A DNA stretch of 64,000 nt from Duganella levis (GTDB lineage: Bacteria; Pseudomonadota; Gammaproteobacteria; Burkholderiales; Burkholderiaceae_D). The stretch is taken from contig NZ_WWCT01000027.1 of the NCBI RefSeq assembly GCF_009857605.1, positions 1 through 64,000 on the forward strand. Direction: 5' to 3'. The notes below the pieces were generated by a model, which worked only from the letters and a program-made list of their open reading frames with translations, was not told the DNA's origin and did no database searches. This document shows, piece after piece, positions 38,801 through 46,907 of this stretch (position 1 is its first letter; the number at the start of each line of letters is the position of its first letter). The position numbers and the translations under genes were made by a program.

Positions 38801-39431
38801 CCTGCACTACGACCTGGAGCAGTACCTGCTCGGCCGCGCGCTGGAGCGCAAGAAAGAACTGCCGCTGGCGGAGAATGAAAACCAGAACTACATCCAGTAC
38901 CGCAAAGGCAGCCTGGCGATGTACCAGTTGCAGGACATCCTGGGCGAAGCCAAGGTCAACGCCGCGCTGAAGGAGATGCTGGCGCAATACGGCCACAAGA
39001 CGGGGCCGTATCCGGGCGTCGACGTGCTGGTGGCTGCGCTGCGGCAGATCACGCCGCCCGACCAGGCTTACCTGATCGACGACCTGTTCAATCATATCGT
39101 GCTGTATGAAAACCACGCCGTGTCCGCCACCGCGCGCAAGCTCAGCGATGGCAAATACGAAGTCAGCTTCACCGTCAACGCGGCCAAGGTGCGGGCCGGC
39201 GAACAGGGCGAGGAAAAAGACGTGGCGTTGAAAGACTGGATCGACATCGGCGTCGACGACAAGGATGGCAACAGCCTGCTGCGCGAGCGCAAGCTGATCG
39301 ACCAGAAAGAGAACCGCTACACGGTAATCGTCAGCGGCCGGCCGGCCAAAGCCGGCATCGACCCCGACAACAAACTAATCGACCGCAAGCCCGACGACAA
39401 CATGATCAACGTCGAGCTGCAAGCGCAATAG
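35847..39431 (+). CDS. ABC permease fused to an M1 family metallopeptidase
   Basis: A 1194-residue fusion. The N-terminal ~590 residues hold two ABC-2-type blocks, each with about six membrane helices, joined by a short polar linker ([18 protein letters not shown]). The C-terminal ~600 residues are an M1 aminopeptidase-like domain with [11 protein letters not shown] at residues 938-948 and a candidate third Zn ligand E962 in LSETLAEYS. The spacing between the second His and this Glu is 19 residues, one more than in classical M1 enzymes. A hydrophobic stretch ([19 protein letters not shown]) anchors the peptidase, so it may face the periplasm. Co-transcribed with the ATPase upstream. Substrate unknown. 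Confidence 0.9.
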   Translation: MLAIALFEARQRLKLPSTWVYFLGFLALSTLWMMAAGGFFKGASITFGSQLIDSPRSLMFTTSFLGSLGVVVIAAMMGRSVQQDFEYGMQHFFFSAPIRKHQYIFGRFLGAYLTLAVIFTSILLGAWLGSFIPGIDPERLAHPPALAYLIPYLIVILPNIFIFGAVFFIIAALTRRMLPVYIASVVMLVGYMVAPGLARDLDYKTFAALIDPFGTTAVIRLTEYWPIIERNARMVWPEGVYLLNRVIWASAALLGLLMGYWRFHFVATSDSGHSRSSSTGEGEIPQQLSQTSANTQEAPDFQARSLGWLLLKSSWLNLRETTKNIYFLVIVLAGVLMMLASSLDLGSMYGTNTYPVTYQVLEVVSETFALFMMVITTFYAGELIWREREAHMAQMLDALPVPSWLPLLSKLFALIGLQALLLFIVMLSGMAVQICQGYFLLEPGLYLRHLFLILLPGYALTAVLAIALQVIINQRYIAYFAMIVYYIISVTAGTVGLDNPLLIYGNMPSLTYSAMNGYGHFLLRERWYEAYWAGAALLLVVASLLFWARGTNDGWRQRLQLARHALSMPVLASITIGVLIFGGAGGVLFYNQNIANHYKSAFRKETDKADYERQYKQYAVIPQPRINDVKLNVDIWPAQRTLNVKGRYVLQNKGTQPVSDIIVSQDNATTLYRVRFDQPVRNGLQDRALGFYTYKLSKPLAPGALLAMEFELSYEPRGILGLGQDTPVIANGTFFNNGIMPHIGYQQDWELNDARDRKKHQLAARERMLPRDDAAGLANNFAGNDADWINFDATVSTSADQTAIAPGTLVKDWGSKGRRYFHYKMEQPILNMYAFQSARYLVKRDWWQDVGIELYYHPGHEYNLERMDKGIKESLDYYTRNFGPYQHKLVRIVEFPRYAQFAQSYPNTIPYSESVGFIAKVNDKNPKDIDYPFYITAHEVAHQWWGHQLVAGNTRGSTVLSETLAEYSALMVMKKNFGASKMRRFLHYDLEQYLLGRALERKKELPLAENENQNYIQYRKGSLAMYQLQDILGEAKVNAALKEMLAQYGHKTGPYPGVDVLVAALRQITPPDQAYLIDDLFNHIVLYENHAVSATARKLSDGKYEVSFTVNAAKVRAGEQGEEKDVALKDWIDIGVDDKDGNSLLRERKLIDQKENRYTVIVSGRPAKAGIDPDNKLIDRKPDDNMINVELQAQ

Positions 39432-39433
39432 AC

Positions 39434-39523
39434 TCCGGGGTCAGGTCCGGCATTCGGACACGAGCACAACCGTAGCGAAGACTACGGTTGTGCTCGTGTC
39501 CGAATGCCGGACCTGACCCCGGA
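39434..39523. repeat. 42-bp perfect inverted repeat with 6-base loop
   Basis: The arm 39434-39475 begins TCCGGGGTCAGGTCC and ends CACAACCGTAG. The arm 39482-39523 is its exact reverse complement (42 of 42), with the loop CGAAGA between. It fills the 94-base space between two convergent stops. It could act as a terminator for both genes although it lacks T-runs. The GGGGTCAGGTCC ends and the length recall REP-type or MITE-like elements. I see no second copy in the window. Confidence 0.9.
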
Positions 39524-39525
39524 TT

Positions 39526-41064
39526 TCAACGCAGCTTGAAGACGGCGACCACGGCGGTCAGCGCGTCGGCCTGGTCGTGCAGCGAGGCTGCTGCTGCCGC
39601 TGCCTCTTCCACCAGCGCGGCGTTTTGCTGCGTGACCTGGTCCATCTGGCCGATCGCCTGATTGACCTGCTCAATGCCGCTGCTCTGCTCCAGCGTGGCC
39701 GAGGTGATCTCGCCCATGATGTCGGTCACGCGTTGGATGCTGTCCACCACATCGGTCATGGTGCTGCCGGCCTGCGACACCAGCATGCTGCCGGCATCCA
39801 CCTTGTCCAGCGAATCGTCGATCAGCGTCTTGATTTCCTTCGCCGCCGCCGCACTGCGCTGCGCCAGGTTGCGCACTTCCGACGCCACCACCGCGAAGCC
39901 GCGGCCCTGCTCGCCCGCGCGCGCCGCTTCCACCGCCGCGTTCAAAGCCAAAATATTAGTCTGGAAGGCGATGCCGTCGATCACGCTGATGATGTCGGCA
40001 ATCTTGCGCGAGGAACCGTTGATCGCATCCATGGTGCTGACCACCTGCGCCACCACGCCGCCGCCGCGCTGCGCCACTTCCGACGCTTTCACGGCCAGCT
40101 GGTTGGCCTGGCGCGCGTTGTCGGCATTTTGCTTGACGGTCGCAGTCAGTTCTTCCATCGACGAAGCCGTCTCTTCCAGGCTGGAGGCCTGCTCTTCGGT
40201 ACGGCCCGACAAGTCCAGGTTGCCGGCGGCGATCTGGTTGGAGGCGGTCGAGATGCTCTCGGTGCCGTTGCGCACTTCGGTAACGATGCTGATCAAGCCA
40301 TCATTCATCTTCTGCAACGATTGCAGCAGGCGGCCGGTTTCGTCGCTGCTGTTGACTTCAATATGCGAGGTCAGGTCGCGGTGCGCCACTGCTTCGGCGA
40401 TCTCAACCGCCTGGCCCAGCGGCACGGTGATGCCGCGCGTCAAACGCCAGGCGCAGAAGACACCCAGCGCCAGCACCACCAGCCCGAAGATGGCCATGAA
40501 GGTGCGGTTGGTTTCATACAACGCCTCGATCCGCTCGGCCTCGCCGTCCATGCTCTTGCGCTGATGCTCCAGCAAGCCACCCAGCGACCCCAGGTAGGCT
40601 TTGCCGGCCGGCGTGAAGCGCTGGTCCAGTTCTTCGGCCGCTTCCTCCAGCTTGCCGTCTTTCTTCAGCGCGACGATCTTGTCGCGCGATTCGCCGTACA
40701 CCTTGCGATAGTCCTTGAGCTTGTCGTACAGCGCCTTTTCCTCGTCACCCTCCAGCAGCCCTTCTACGCTTTTCTGCAACTTGTTAATTTCGGCAACCGA
40801 CTGCTTGGTGTCGTCGGCAAAGAACGGGCCCAGCGACGGGTCCGTGCTCTTCGAGATGGCCGAGGTGCGGCGCACGCTGGTGTGGATCAAACGATACCAG
40901 TCGCTGATCATGCGCTCCTTCGCCAGCGGCTGCTGCATCATGTCGCGCGTGGCGGTGGCCACCGAATGCATATGGCGAATGCCGATCACCGTCATCAGGA
41001 TCATCATCGCCAATACCAAGCCAAAGCCCGCCGCCAGGCGCGTGCCAATTTTTAAATTATTCAT
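39526..41064 (-). CDS. Methyl-accepting chemotaxis protein (4HB sensor)
   Basis: A 512-residue chemoreceptor. Helix one is near residues 10-30 (LAAGFGLVLAMMILMTVIGI), a four-helix-bundle sensor domain lies in the periplasm (about 32-185), and helix two is near 190-208 (TFMAIFGLVVLALGVFCAW). HAMP follows, then the signalling domain with the tip IADIISVIDGIAFQTNILALNAAVEAARAGEQGRGF in outline. There is no C-terminal CheR-binding pentapeptide; it ends VAVFKLR. The DLSGRTEEQASSLEETASSMEELTATVKQN segment is the methylation helix. Ligand unknown. Confidence 0.95.
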   Translation of the reverse strand: MNNLKIGTRLAAGFGLVLAMMILMTVIGIRHMHSVATATRDMMQQPLAKERMISDWYRLIHTSVRRTSAISKSTDPSLGPFFADDTKQSVAEINKLQKSVEGLLEGDEEKALYDKLKDYRKVYGESRDKIVALKKDGKLEEAAEELDQRFTPAGKAYLGSLGGLLEHQRKSMDGEAERIEALYETNRTFMAIFGLVVLALGVFCAWRLTRGITVPLGQAVEIAEAVAHRDLTSHIEVNSSDETGRLLQSLQKMNDGLISIVTEVRNGTESISTASNQIAAGNLDLSGRTEEQASSLEETASSMEELTATVKQNADNARQANQLAVKASEVAQRGGGVVAQVVSTMDAINGSSRKIADIISVIDGIAFQTNILALNAAVEAARAGEQGRGFAVVASEVRNLAQRSAAAAKEIKTLIDDSLDKVDAGSMLVSQAGSTMTDVVDSIQRVTDIMGEITSATLEQSSGIEQVNQAIGQMDQVTQQNAALVEEAAAAAASLHDQADALTAVVAVFKLR

Positions 41065-41201
41065 GAGTACCGTGCCGCAATGGCAATGTTGAAAAACAAA
41101 GAAGATTGCTACTATTGAAACCGCGATTCAGGCAGCAGAAAATAGATTGCCCTAAAGAATCAATAGTTTAGCACGGCAATTATTTTAATGCCCAGGTGTG
41201 A

Positions 41202-41690
41202 CTAGGCTGTGACGTGTAGCGTACTGACAATGCCCATGTCGAACGAACTGGAGATGACGGTGCCGGCCAGATTGGGATTGGTTTTGAGCAGGTCCGCCCA
41301 GTTGGCGGAGGCTTGATCGGACAGACCGTCGCTGGCCGTGCCGCTGCCGGTGTAGACACCGGCGCCGGTGGAGCTGGTGGCCAGCGTCGACACGATGCCC
41401 TGATCTTGCGCGAACTGGGCGCTGTCGGAGGTGTCTACCTTGCTGCCGTCGACCGGCACGCTGACCGCTTCTTCCTGCGTGCCCGCTTGTTTCAGACTGC
41501 TCAGCAAACCGCTGGCTGAATACACCGTCGCGCCAGTCGAGCCGCCCAGCGACGCCACCACTGCCGACTGCGCCGACAAGCTGACCGCTTGCGAGGACAA
41601 GGCCGCAGCCGCCGTCGAATTCTGGCCGACCGTCGGCACATACGGCTGATAAGCCGCATTGGAGGTGACGGTGTTGAGAGCGAGGGTCAT
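41202..41690 (-). CDS. Hypothetical Ser/Thr/Ala-rich protein
   Basis: A 162-residue low-complexity protein rich in Ala, Ser, Thr and Val, with no Cys and no signal peptide. It reads MTLALNTVTSNAAYQPYVPTVGQN, then AALSSQAVSLSAQSAVVASLGG, and ends SSSFDMGIVSTLHVTA. I do not recognise it. The composition resembles secreted or flagellar-type proteins of this bacterial family, but no export signal is evident. It lies between the chemoreceptor gene (same strand, 137 bases away) and a periplasmic protein gene. No ribosome binding site is obvious. Confidence 0.6.
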   Translation of the reverse strand: MTLALNTVTSNAAYQPYVPTVGQNSTAAAALSSQAVSLSAQSAVVASLGGSTGATVYSASGLLSSLKQAGTQEEAVSVPVDGSKVDTSDSAQFAQDQGIVSTLATSSTGAGVYTGSGTASDGLSDQASANWADLLKTNPNLAGTVISSSFDMGIVSTLHVTA

Positions 41691-41733
41691 GATGGGTTCA
41701 ATATAGTAGCTTGTGCGGCCGCGCGCAAGCGTT

Positions 41734-41767
41734 AAAAAGCCGGAGCGCCTGGCGGCGTCCGGCTTTG
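41734..41767 (-). terminator. Intrinsic terminator after the His/Gln/Lys-rich protein gene
   Basis: On the minus strand AAAGCCGGA pairs with TCCGGCTTT, followed by more T's; the loop itself can pair (GCC/GGC). It lies 14 bases past the stop at 41781. Confidence 0.85.
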
Positions 41768-41780
41768 ATCACAATGACAA

Positions 41781-42263
41781 TCAGATCTTGTTGGCGTCGT
41801 GATCACGTTTGGCGGTGTCGAGGTGGCGGTCGACTTTGTCCTCCTGGCGCGCCACCTGGGTCGCGTGCTTGTCCACGGCGTGATGCGCGATCACCTTCTG
41901 GTCATGGCGGATTTCCTGCTTTTGCTGCTTGATCGCCACCTGCTCGTTGCGGCGCGCCTGGTCCAGCTGCGCGGCGCCGGCCAGATTGCCCTGCTTCAGG
42001 TCCTGATGCTCGGCGTGCGCCAGCGCCTTGCTCTCCTGCTTCTCGGCATGCAGCTGCTGCTTGCCGGCGACCACTTCGTCCTTCTTCACCGCGATCACGG
42101 CGTTGTCGTGTTTGATCTCGCGGGTGTCCTGATGAATTTGTTTGGAATCCTGGCGGATCTGCACATTGTCGTGCTGGACCTGGGCCACAGGCGTCTGCGC
42201 GAAGGCGGCTGCGCTGATCATCGAAAACAGGCCGGCGGTGATCATCAGGGTGTTGGTTTTCAT
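41781..42263 (-). CDS. Exported His/Gln/Lys-rich coiled-coil protein
   Basis: A 160-residue protein with a Sec signal peptide (MKTNTLMITAGLFSMISAAAFA). The mature part is almost wholly helical and polar: VQHDNVQIRQDSKQIHQDTREIKHDNAV and so on, with about 17 His and many Gln, Lys and Asp in a 7-residue-like rhythm (H-D-x-x-I-x-Q-D). No Cys. Such proteins are seen in Oxalobacteraceae but I know no function; the His/Asp density would allow metal binding. AAGGA lies eight bases before the ATG. A terminator follows. Confidence 0.75.
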   Translation of the reverse strand: MKTNTLMITAGLFSMISAAAFAQTPVAQVQHDNVQIRQDSKQIHQDTREIKHDNAVIAVKKDEVVAGKQQLHAEKQESKALAHAEHQDLKQGNLAGAAQLDQARRNEQVAIKQQKQEIRHDQKVIAHHAVDKHATQVARQEDKVDRHLDTAKRDHDANKI

Positions 42264-42395
42264 GGCGTGATTCCTTTACTGTGGGTTGGCAGACCGCTGT
42301 TGATCAGCGCTCTTGTACCTTCAACGGACCCGCCCCAGCCGAAGACGACCACACTTCAGTAAGAAAAGTTACCAGTTGTATCCAGTCTCACGCCA

Positions 42396-42425
42396 TAAAA
42401 AAACGGGACACTTGCGTGTCCCGTT
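42396..42425 (-). terminator. Intrinsic terminator of topB
   Basis: On the minus strand AACGGGACAC pairs with GTGTCCCGTT around GCAA and is followed by a run of seven T's. It lies just past the topB stop. Confidence 0.93.
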
Positions 42426-42430
42426 CTGTT

Positions 42431-45085
42431 TTACTCCGCAGTCGCAGCGGCTTTTTTAGGCGCTGCTTTTTTTGCGGCTGGTTTCTTCGCCGCCGGCTTC
42501 TTGACTGCCGCAGCCTTCTTGACCGCCGCCGCCTTTTTCACCGGCGCTTTTTTCTCTTCCGCCGCACCATCTTCGGTAGCAGCCGCCTTGCCTTTGGCCG
42601 GCGCTTTCGCTTTGCGCTCTTCGAACTCGAAGCTGATCTTGCCGTCCTTGCCCTTCACCAGGAAAGCCTTGAACGGACGACGGGTGCGCTGCGAGATAAA
42701 GCCCGGCAGCAGATCGGTCTTGCCGTCGTTGAGCAACTTGGCCATCTGTTCCGGCAGGATTTCCTGTTGCAGAATGATGCGGCCGCTGCGGAAATCGCAC
42801 GCCTTCGGCTTGGCGACGGTGGCTTCGCACACATAGGCCAGGCCCATCTCGTACACATTGCCGTTGCACTTGGGGCACGGGCCCAGCGGCGTCTGGCCGG
42901 TGAAGTCGACCGGTTCCGAATCTTCCGAATCGTCGTTCTGGCCGAAGTCGAACTCCAGCTTGTAGTTCTTGATGTCCTCGTCCTTGACGATGCGCAGGAT
43001 GGCGGCGAACGGACGGCCCATCTTCGAGCGGAAACCTTGCAGCGGGCCGATGGTGCGGTCGCGCAGCAGTTGTTCCACTTCGGCGATTTCAAACTGACGG
43101 CCGCCCGGCGTTTTGCTCATCGAGAATTCGCAATGGGTGCAGGCGAAGCGGCGATAGTTTTCCTTGACCACGTGACCGCAGTTCGGGCACGGCGCGGTCA
43201 GCGTGGCGTAGTCGCCCGGAATCGTATCGTTGTTGTATTCCTTGGCGCGCTTGACGATCACTTGCGTCATCTGCGCAATCTCGCGCATGAATTCTTCGCG
43301 CGAGATCTTGCCCTTCTCCATCTGCGACAGCTTGTATTCCCACTCGCCGGTCAGCTCCGGCGCGGTCAGCTCGTTGACGCCCAGGCCACGCAGCAGCGTC
43401 ATCAGCTGGAATGCCTTGGCGGTCGGCATCAGCTCGCGGCCTTCGCGCAGCAGATACTTCTCGGAGATCAGACCTTCAATGGTGGCGGCGCGCGTGGCTG
43501 GCGTGCCCAGGCCCTTGCCGGCCATCGCATCGCGCAACTCGTCGTCTTCCACCAGCTTGCCGGCGCCTTCCATGGCGGACAGCAGCGTCGCCTCGGTGTA
43601 GCGCGCAGGCGGCTTGGTCACCAGGCCGTTGGCGTCGACCTTGTCGGTCAACACCTTCTCGCCCTTGGCCACCGCCACCAGCGTTTTGTTGTTGGCGGCT
43701 TCCTTGTCGTCGCCGTCGGCTTCCTTGCCGTAGATCGCCAGCCAGCCCGGATTGGTCATGACCTTGCCTTCAGTCTTGAACTGATGGCCGGACACTTCGG
43801 TGTAGCGGGTGGTGACCTGGAACTCGGCTGCCGGGAAGAACACCGCCATGAAGCGGCGCGTCACCAGGTCGTACAGCTTCTGTTCCGGCTCGGACAAATT
43901 CTTCGGCGCGATCGTGGTCGGGATGATCGCAAAGTGATCCGAGATCTTGGTGTTGTCGAAGATACGCTTGTTCGGCTTGACCCAGCCCTTGTCCAGGATC
44001 TGCTTGGCGAACTGGTGGTAGTTATTGTTGTCCTTGACCGAGTCCAGCGTCTGCTTGACGGTGTCCAGATAATCTTCCGGCAGGTGGCGCGAATCGGTAC
44101 GCGGGTAAGTCAGCACCTTGTGCTTTTCGTACAGCGCCTGGGCCAGGCCCAGCGTGTTCTTGGCCGAGAAGCCGAAGCGCGAGTTGGCCTCACGCTGCAG
44201 GCTGGTCAGGTCGAACAGGCCCGGCGCCATCGAGGTGGTCGGCTTGGATTCTTCGGTGACATTGCCCTGCTTGCCGCGCACGGCGACCGCGATGGAGTCG
44301 GCCGCAGCCTTGCTCCACAGGCGCTCGGCGCGCTTCTCCGGATCGTTCTCGTCCTTCTTGAACTTGGTGTCCAGCCAGCGGCCTTCGTAGACGCCGGCGG
44401 CGCAGACGAATTCCGCGCGCACTTCCCAGAAGTCGCGCGAGACGAATTTCTTGATCTTCTCTTCGCGCTCGACCACGATCGACAAGGTCGGCGTCTGCAC
44501 GCGGCCAACGGTGGTCAGGTAGAAGCCGCCCTCTTTCGAGTTGAACGCAGTCATGGCGCGGGTGCCGTTGATGCCGATCAGCCAGTCCGCTTCCGAACGG
44601 CAGCGGGCGGCGTCGGCCAGCGGCAGCATGTCTTCGTCGCTGCGCAGATGGGTGAAACCGTCGCGGATCGCGCCTGGCGTCATCGATTGCAGCCACAGCC
44701 GCTTGACCGGCTGCTTGGCCTTGGCGTTCTGGGCAATCAGGCGGAAGATCAGTTCACCTTCGCGGCCCGCGTCACATGCGTTAATCAGGGTGGTGACGTC
44801 TTTACGCTTGATCAGCTTGTTCAGCACCTTGAGGCGCGCCTCCGTCTTGGCGATCGGGTTCAGCGCGAAATACGGCGGAATCATCGGCAGATGGGCGAAG
44901 CTCCACTTGCCGCGCTTGACGTCGTGTTCTTCCGGGACGGCAATTTCCAGCAGGTGACCGACGGCGGAGGACAACACGTACTCGTCGGATTCAAAGTACT
45001 CATCGTGCTTGGTGAAGCCGCCCAGCGTCTTCGCGATGTCATTCGCGACAGACGGTTTCTCGGCGATGATGAGGGTTTTGCTCAT
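42431..45085 (-). CDS. topB: DNA topoisomerase III with Lys/Ala-rich C-terminal tail
   Basis: An 884-residue type IA topoisomerase. The toprim domain has LIIAEKPSVANDIAK and CDAGREGELIF, and the catalytic tyrosine is in LTYPRTDSRHLPEDY near residue 330. After the core come zinc-ribbon-like elements (CPNCGHV ... CTHC and CPKCNGNV ... C) and then a tail of about 55 residues made of AAVKK and PAAKK repeats, like histone H1 and like tails on other DNA-binding proteins of beta-proteobacteria. E. coli TopB (653 residues) has no such tail. It removes negative supercoils and separates linked DNA. Part of a dprA-smg-topB group. Confidence 0.95.
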   Translation of the reverse strand: MSKTLIIAEKPSVANDIAKTLGGFTKHDEYFESDEYVLSSAVGHLLEIAVPEEHDVKRGKWSFAHLPMIPPYFALNPIAKTEARLKVLNKLIKRKDVTTLINACDAGREGELIFRLIAQNAKAKQPVKRLWLQSMTPGAIRDGFTHLRSDEDMLPLADAARCRSEADWLIGINGTRAMTAFNSKEGGFYLTTVGRVQTPTLSIVVEREEKIKKFVSRDFWEVRAEFVCAAGVYEGRWLDTKFKKDENDPEKRAERLWSKAAADSIAVAVRGKQGNVTEESKPTTSMAPGLFDLTSLQREANSRFGFSAKNTLGLAQALYEKHKVLTYPRTDSRHLPEDYLDTVKQTLDSVKDNNNYHQFAKQILDKGWVKPNKRIFDNTKISDHFAIIPTTIAPKNLSEPEQKLYDLVTRRFMAVFFPAAEFQVTTRYTEVSGHQFKTEGKVMTNPGWLAIYGKEADGDDKEAANNKTLVAVAKGEKVLTDKVDANGLVTKPPARYTEATLLSAMEGAGKLVEDDELRDAMAGKGLGTPATRAATIEGLISEKYLLREGRELMPTAKAFQLMTLLRGLGVNELTAPELTGEWEYKLSQMEKGKISREEFMREIAQMTQVIVKRAKEYNNDTIPGDYATLTAPCPNCGHVVKENYRRFACTHCEFSMSKTPGGRQFEIAEVEQLLRDRTIGPLQGFRSKMGRPFAAILRIVKDEDIKNYKLEFDFGQNDDSEDSEPVDFTGQTPLGPCPKCNGNVYEMGLAYVCEATVAKPKACDFRSGRIILQQEILPEQMAKLLNDGKTDLLPGFISQRTRRPFKAFLVKGKDGKISFEFEERKAKAPAKGKAAATEDGAAEEKKAPVKKAAAVKKAAAVKKPAAKKPAAKKAAPKKAAATAE

Positions 45086-45272
45086 ATTTAGTATCTCGTT
45101 TGTAACACTTGAGGGGAGGACAGATGCGCATCATACATGGATCGCGCAGCAATCTGCACGTTTGCGTCACAGTCTTATCAAAGCGCAAATAATAAGCGGA
45201 TTGCCGTGCGCACCGCAAGCATGCCGCGTCGACACGGCCAATTGTTGCACGAAAGTAATTTTCGAGGGGAAT

Positions 45273-45737
45273 TTAATGCAGCAGGCGCGGCGCCTGGTCT
45301 TCGTCGGAGCCGAACAGGTCGTCGAACATCAGCGCGTCCGGTTCCTTGCCCTGGCTCCAGAGCAACATCAGCACGATGACCTTGAGCTTGCCCAGCGAGA
45401 CCGGCATCTCTTCCAGCGCCAAAGCGCGCTCGATGACGATTTCGCGTTGCAGCGGCGACAATACCTTGGCCGATTCGAGGAACTGGATGAAACCGATGGC
45501 GGCGCCGCCCAGTGCGTCCTGCTCTTCTTCGACGTAGAAACGGGTGCCGGTGGAGGCCGCCGTGAGCGCCTGCTCGACGCCGGCCATGGCGTTGAGGTCG
45601 GTCAGCCACACCAGCGCCTCGGAAATCTCGACATCATCGAAACCGACGGCCGACAGCTTCTTGGCCAATGCAGCCGGCTCCGGGCACGCATCGGGCCGGT
45701 AATAGGTTTCGTAGAGATATACAAGGACGTCGAACAT
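45273..45737 (-). CDS. smg: Smg family protein (DUF494)
   Basis: A 154-residue acidic protein: [42 protein letters not shown], then [26 protein letters not shown], and [29 protein letters not shown] near the end, all landmarks of Smg. Its function is not established; it is a frequent neighbour of dprA and def-fmt, as here. It lies 43 bases downstream of dprA on the same strand and 187 bases ahead of topB. Confidence 0.93.
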   Translation of the reverse strand: MFDVLVYLYETYYRPDACPEPAALAKKLSAVGFDDVEISEALVWLTDLNAMAGVEQALTAASTGTRFYVEEEQDALGGAAIGFIQFLESAKVLSPLQREIVIERALALEEMPVSLGKLKVIVLMLLWSQGKEPDALMFDDLFGSDEDQAPRLLH

Positions 45738-45780
45738 GGCTCTACTCTATCAGTTAACACGAATCGGAGACAAGTGCTGT

Positions 45781-46899
45781 TCAGCCACGCAGCCTTTGAA
45801 ACATGCCGCCCGGCAAGCGTTCCAGCAACCCGGCCAACTCCAGCGCCAGCAACTGCCCCTGCAATTCGCCGGCCGGCTGGCCCAGATGCAGCGCCAGCAC
45901 CTCGGCCTGGACCGGACCGTCACCCATCGCCAGCAACACCCGGTCGACGAAACTGTCGTCCAGCGCGGGCCGGGCGCCGGCCTCGCCGTCGGCCAGCATC
46001 TGCATCGCCTGCAACACATCGGCGGCGGTTTCGACCAGCTTGGCGCCCTCGCGGATCAGTTGGTGGCAGCCTTTGGACAGTGTCGCATGGATCGAACCGG
46101 GCACCGCGTACACATCGCGGCCCTGCCCGACCGCCAGCCCGGCCGTGATCAGCGAGCCCGACCTGGCAGCCGCCTCCACCACCAGCACGCCGCGCGCCAG
46201 CCCGCTGATGATGCGGTTGCGGCGCGGGAAGCTGTCGCGCGACGGCGGCGTGCCGAGCGCATATTCGCTGACGAGGCAGCCCTCCTCGGCGATGCGCCGC
46301 GCCAGCGCACTGTTGCGGGCCGGATAGATGCGGTCGGCGCCGGTGCCGAGCACGGCGATGGTGCTGCCGGGGCCGTTCAAGCCGCCGACATGGGCCGCCG
46401 CATCGATGCCCAGCGCCAGGCCGGAGACGATGGTCAGGCCGGCCTCGGACAGCGCCTGCGCCATGTGTTCGGCGTTCAGCAGTCCCTGGCGGCTGGCGTT
46501 GCGCGAGCCCACCACCGCCACCGAACGCTGCGGCAATAGCTCAACGCGGCCCTTGACGAACAGCAGCAGCGGCGCGCCGACGATGTTGCGCAGATATTCA
46601 GGATAGGCGGGATGGTCGAACGGCAGCAGATAGTTGCCCGGCAGCGCCTGCCACGACAGCATGGCGTCCAGCTGGGCGTCGAGATCAGCCGGCGGCGATG
46701 CCAGCAAGGCGTCGGCCTGGTGCGGCTTGACGATCTCCAGCAGCCTGGCCCGGCTGGCGGCAAAAATGGCGGCGGGCGTGTCGAAGTATTCCAGCAGGCT
46801 ATGCGCGGTCAGCAGGCCGACGCTGTCGGTCTGTTGCAGACGCAGCCAGTCGGCCAGCGCTGGCGGCGTCGTTTCGGCGGGGGAATCCGTGGCTTGCAC
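45781..46899 (-). CDS. dprA: DNA-processing protein DprA
   Basis: A 372-residue protein that loads RecA onto incoming single-stranded DNA during natural transformation. The N-terminal SAM-like domain is followed by the Rossmann DprA core: SVAVVGSRNASRQG, GLTIVSGLALGIDAAAHVGGL, GTGADRIYPARN and FPRRNRIISGLARGVLVVEA, with a C-terminal winged-helix (DML1-like) domain. The start at 46899 is a GTG eight bases after the LysM-protein stop, so it is coupled to that gene. Its presence fits a competence-capable lineage. Confidence 0.95.
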   Translation of the reverse strand: MQATDSPAETTPPALADWLRLQQTDSVGLLTAHSLLEYFDTPAAIFAASRARLLEIVKPHQADALLASPPADLDAQLDAMLSWQALPGNYLLPFDHPAYPEYLRNIVGAPLLLFVKGRVELLPQRSVAVVGSRNASRQGLLNAEHMAQALSEAGLTIVSGLALGIDAAAHVGGLNGPGSTIAVLGTGADRIYPARNSALARRIAEEGCLVSEYALGTPPSRDSFPRRNRIISGLARGVLVVEAAARSGSLITAGLAVGQGRDVYAVPGSIHATLSKGCHQLIREGAKLVETAADVLQAMQMLADGEAGARPALDDSFVDRVLLAMGDGPVQAEVLALHLGQPAGELQGQLLALELAGLLERLPGGMFQRLRG

Positions 46900-46907
46900 G
46901 GCGCAGC

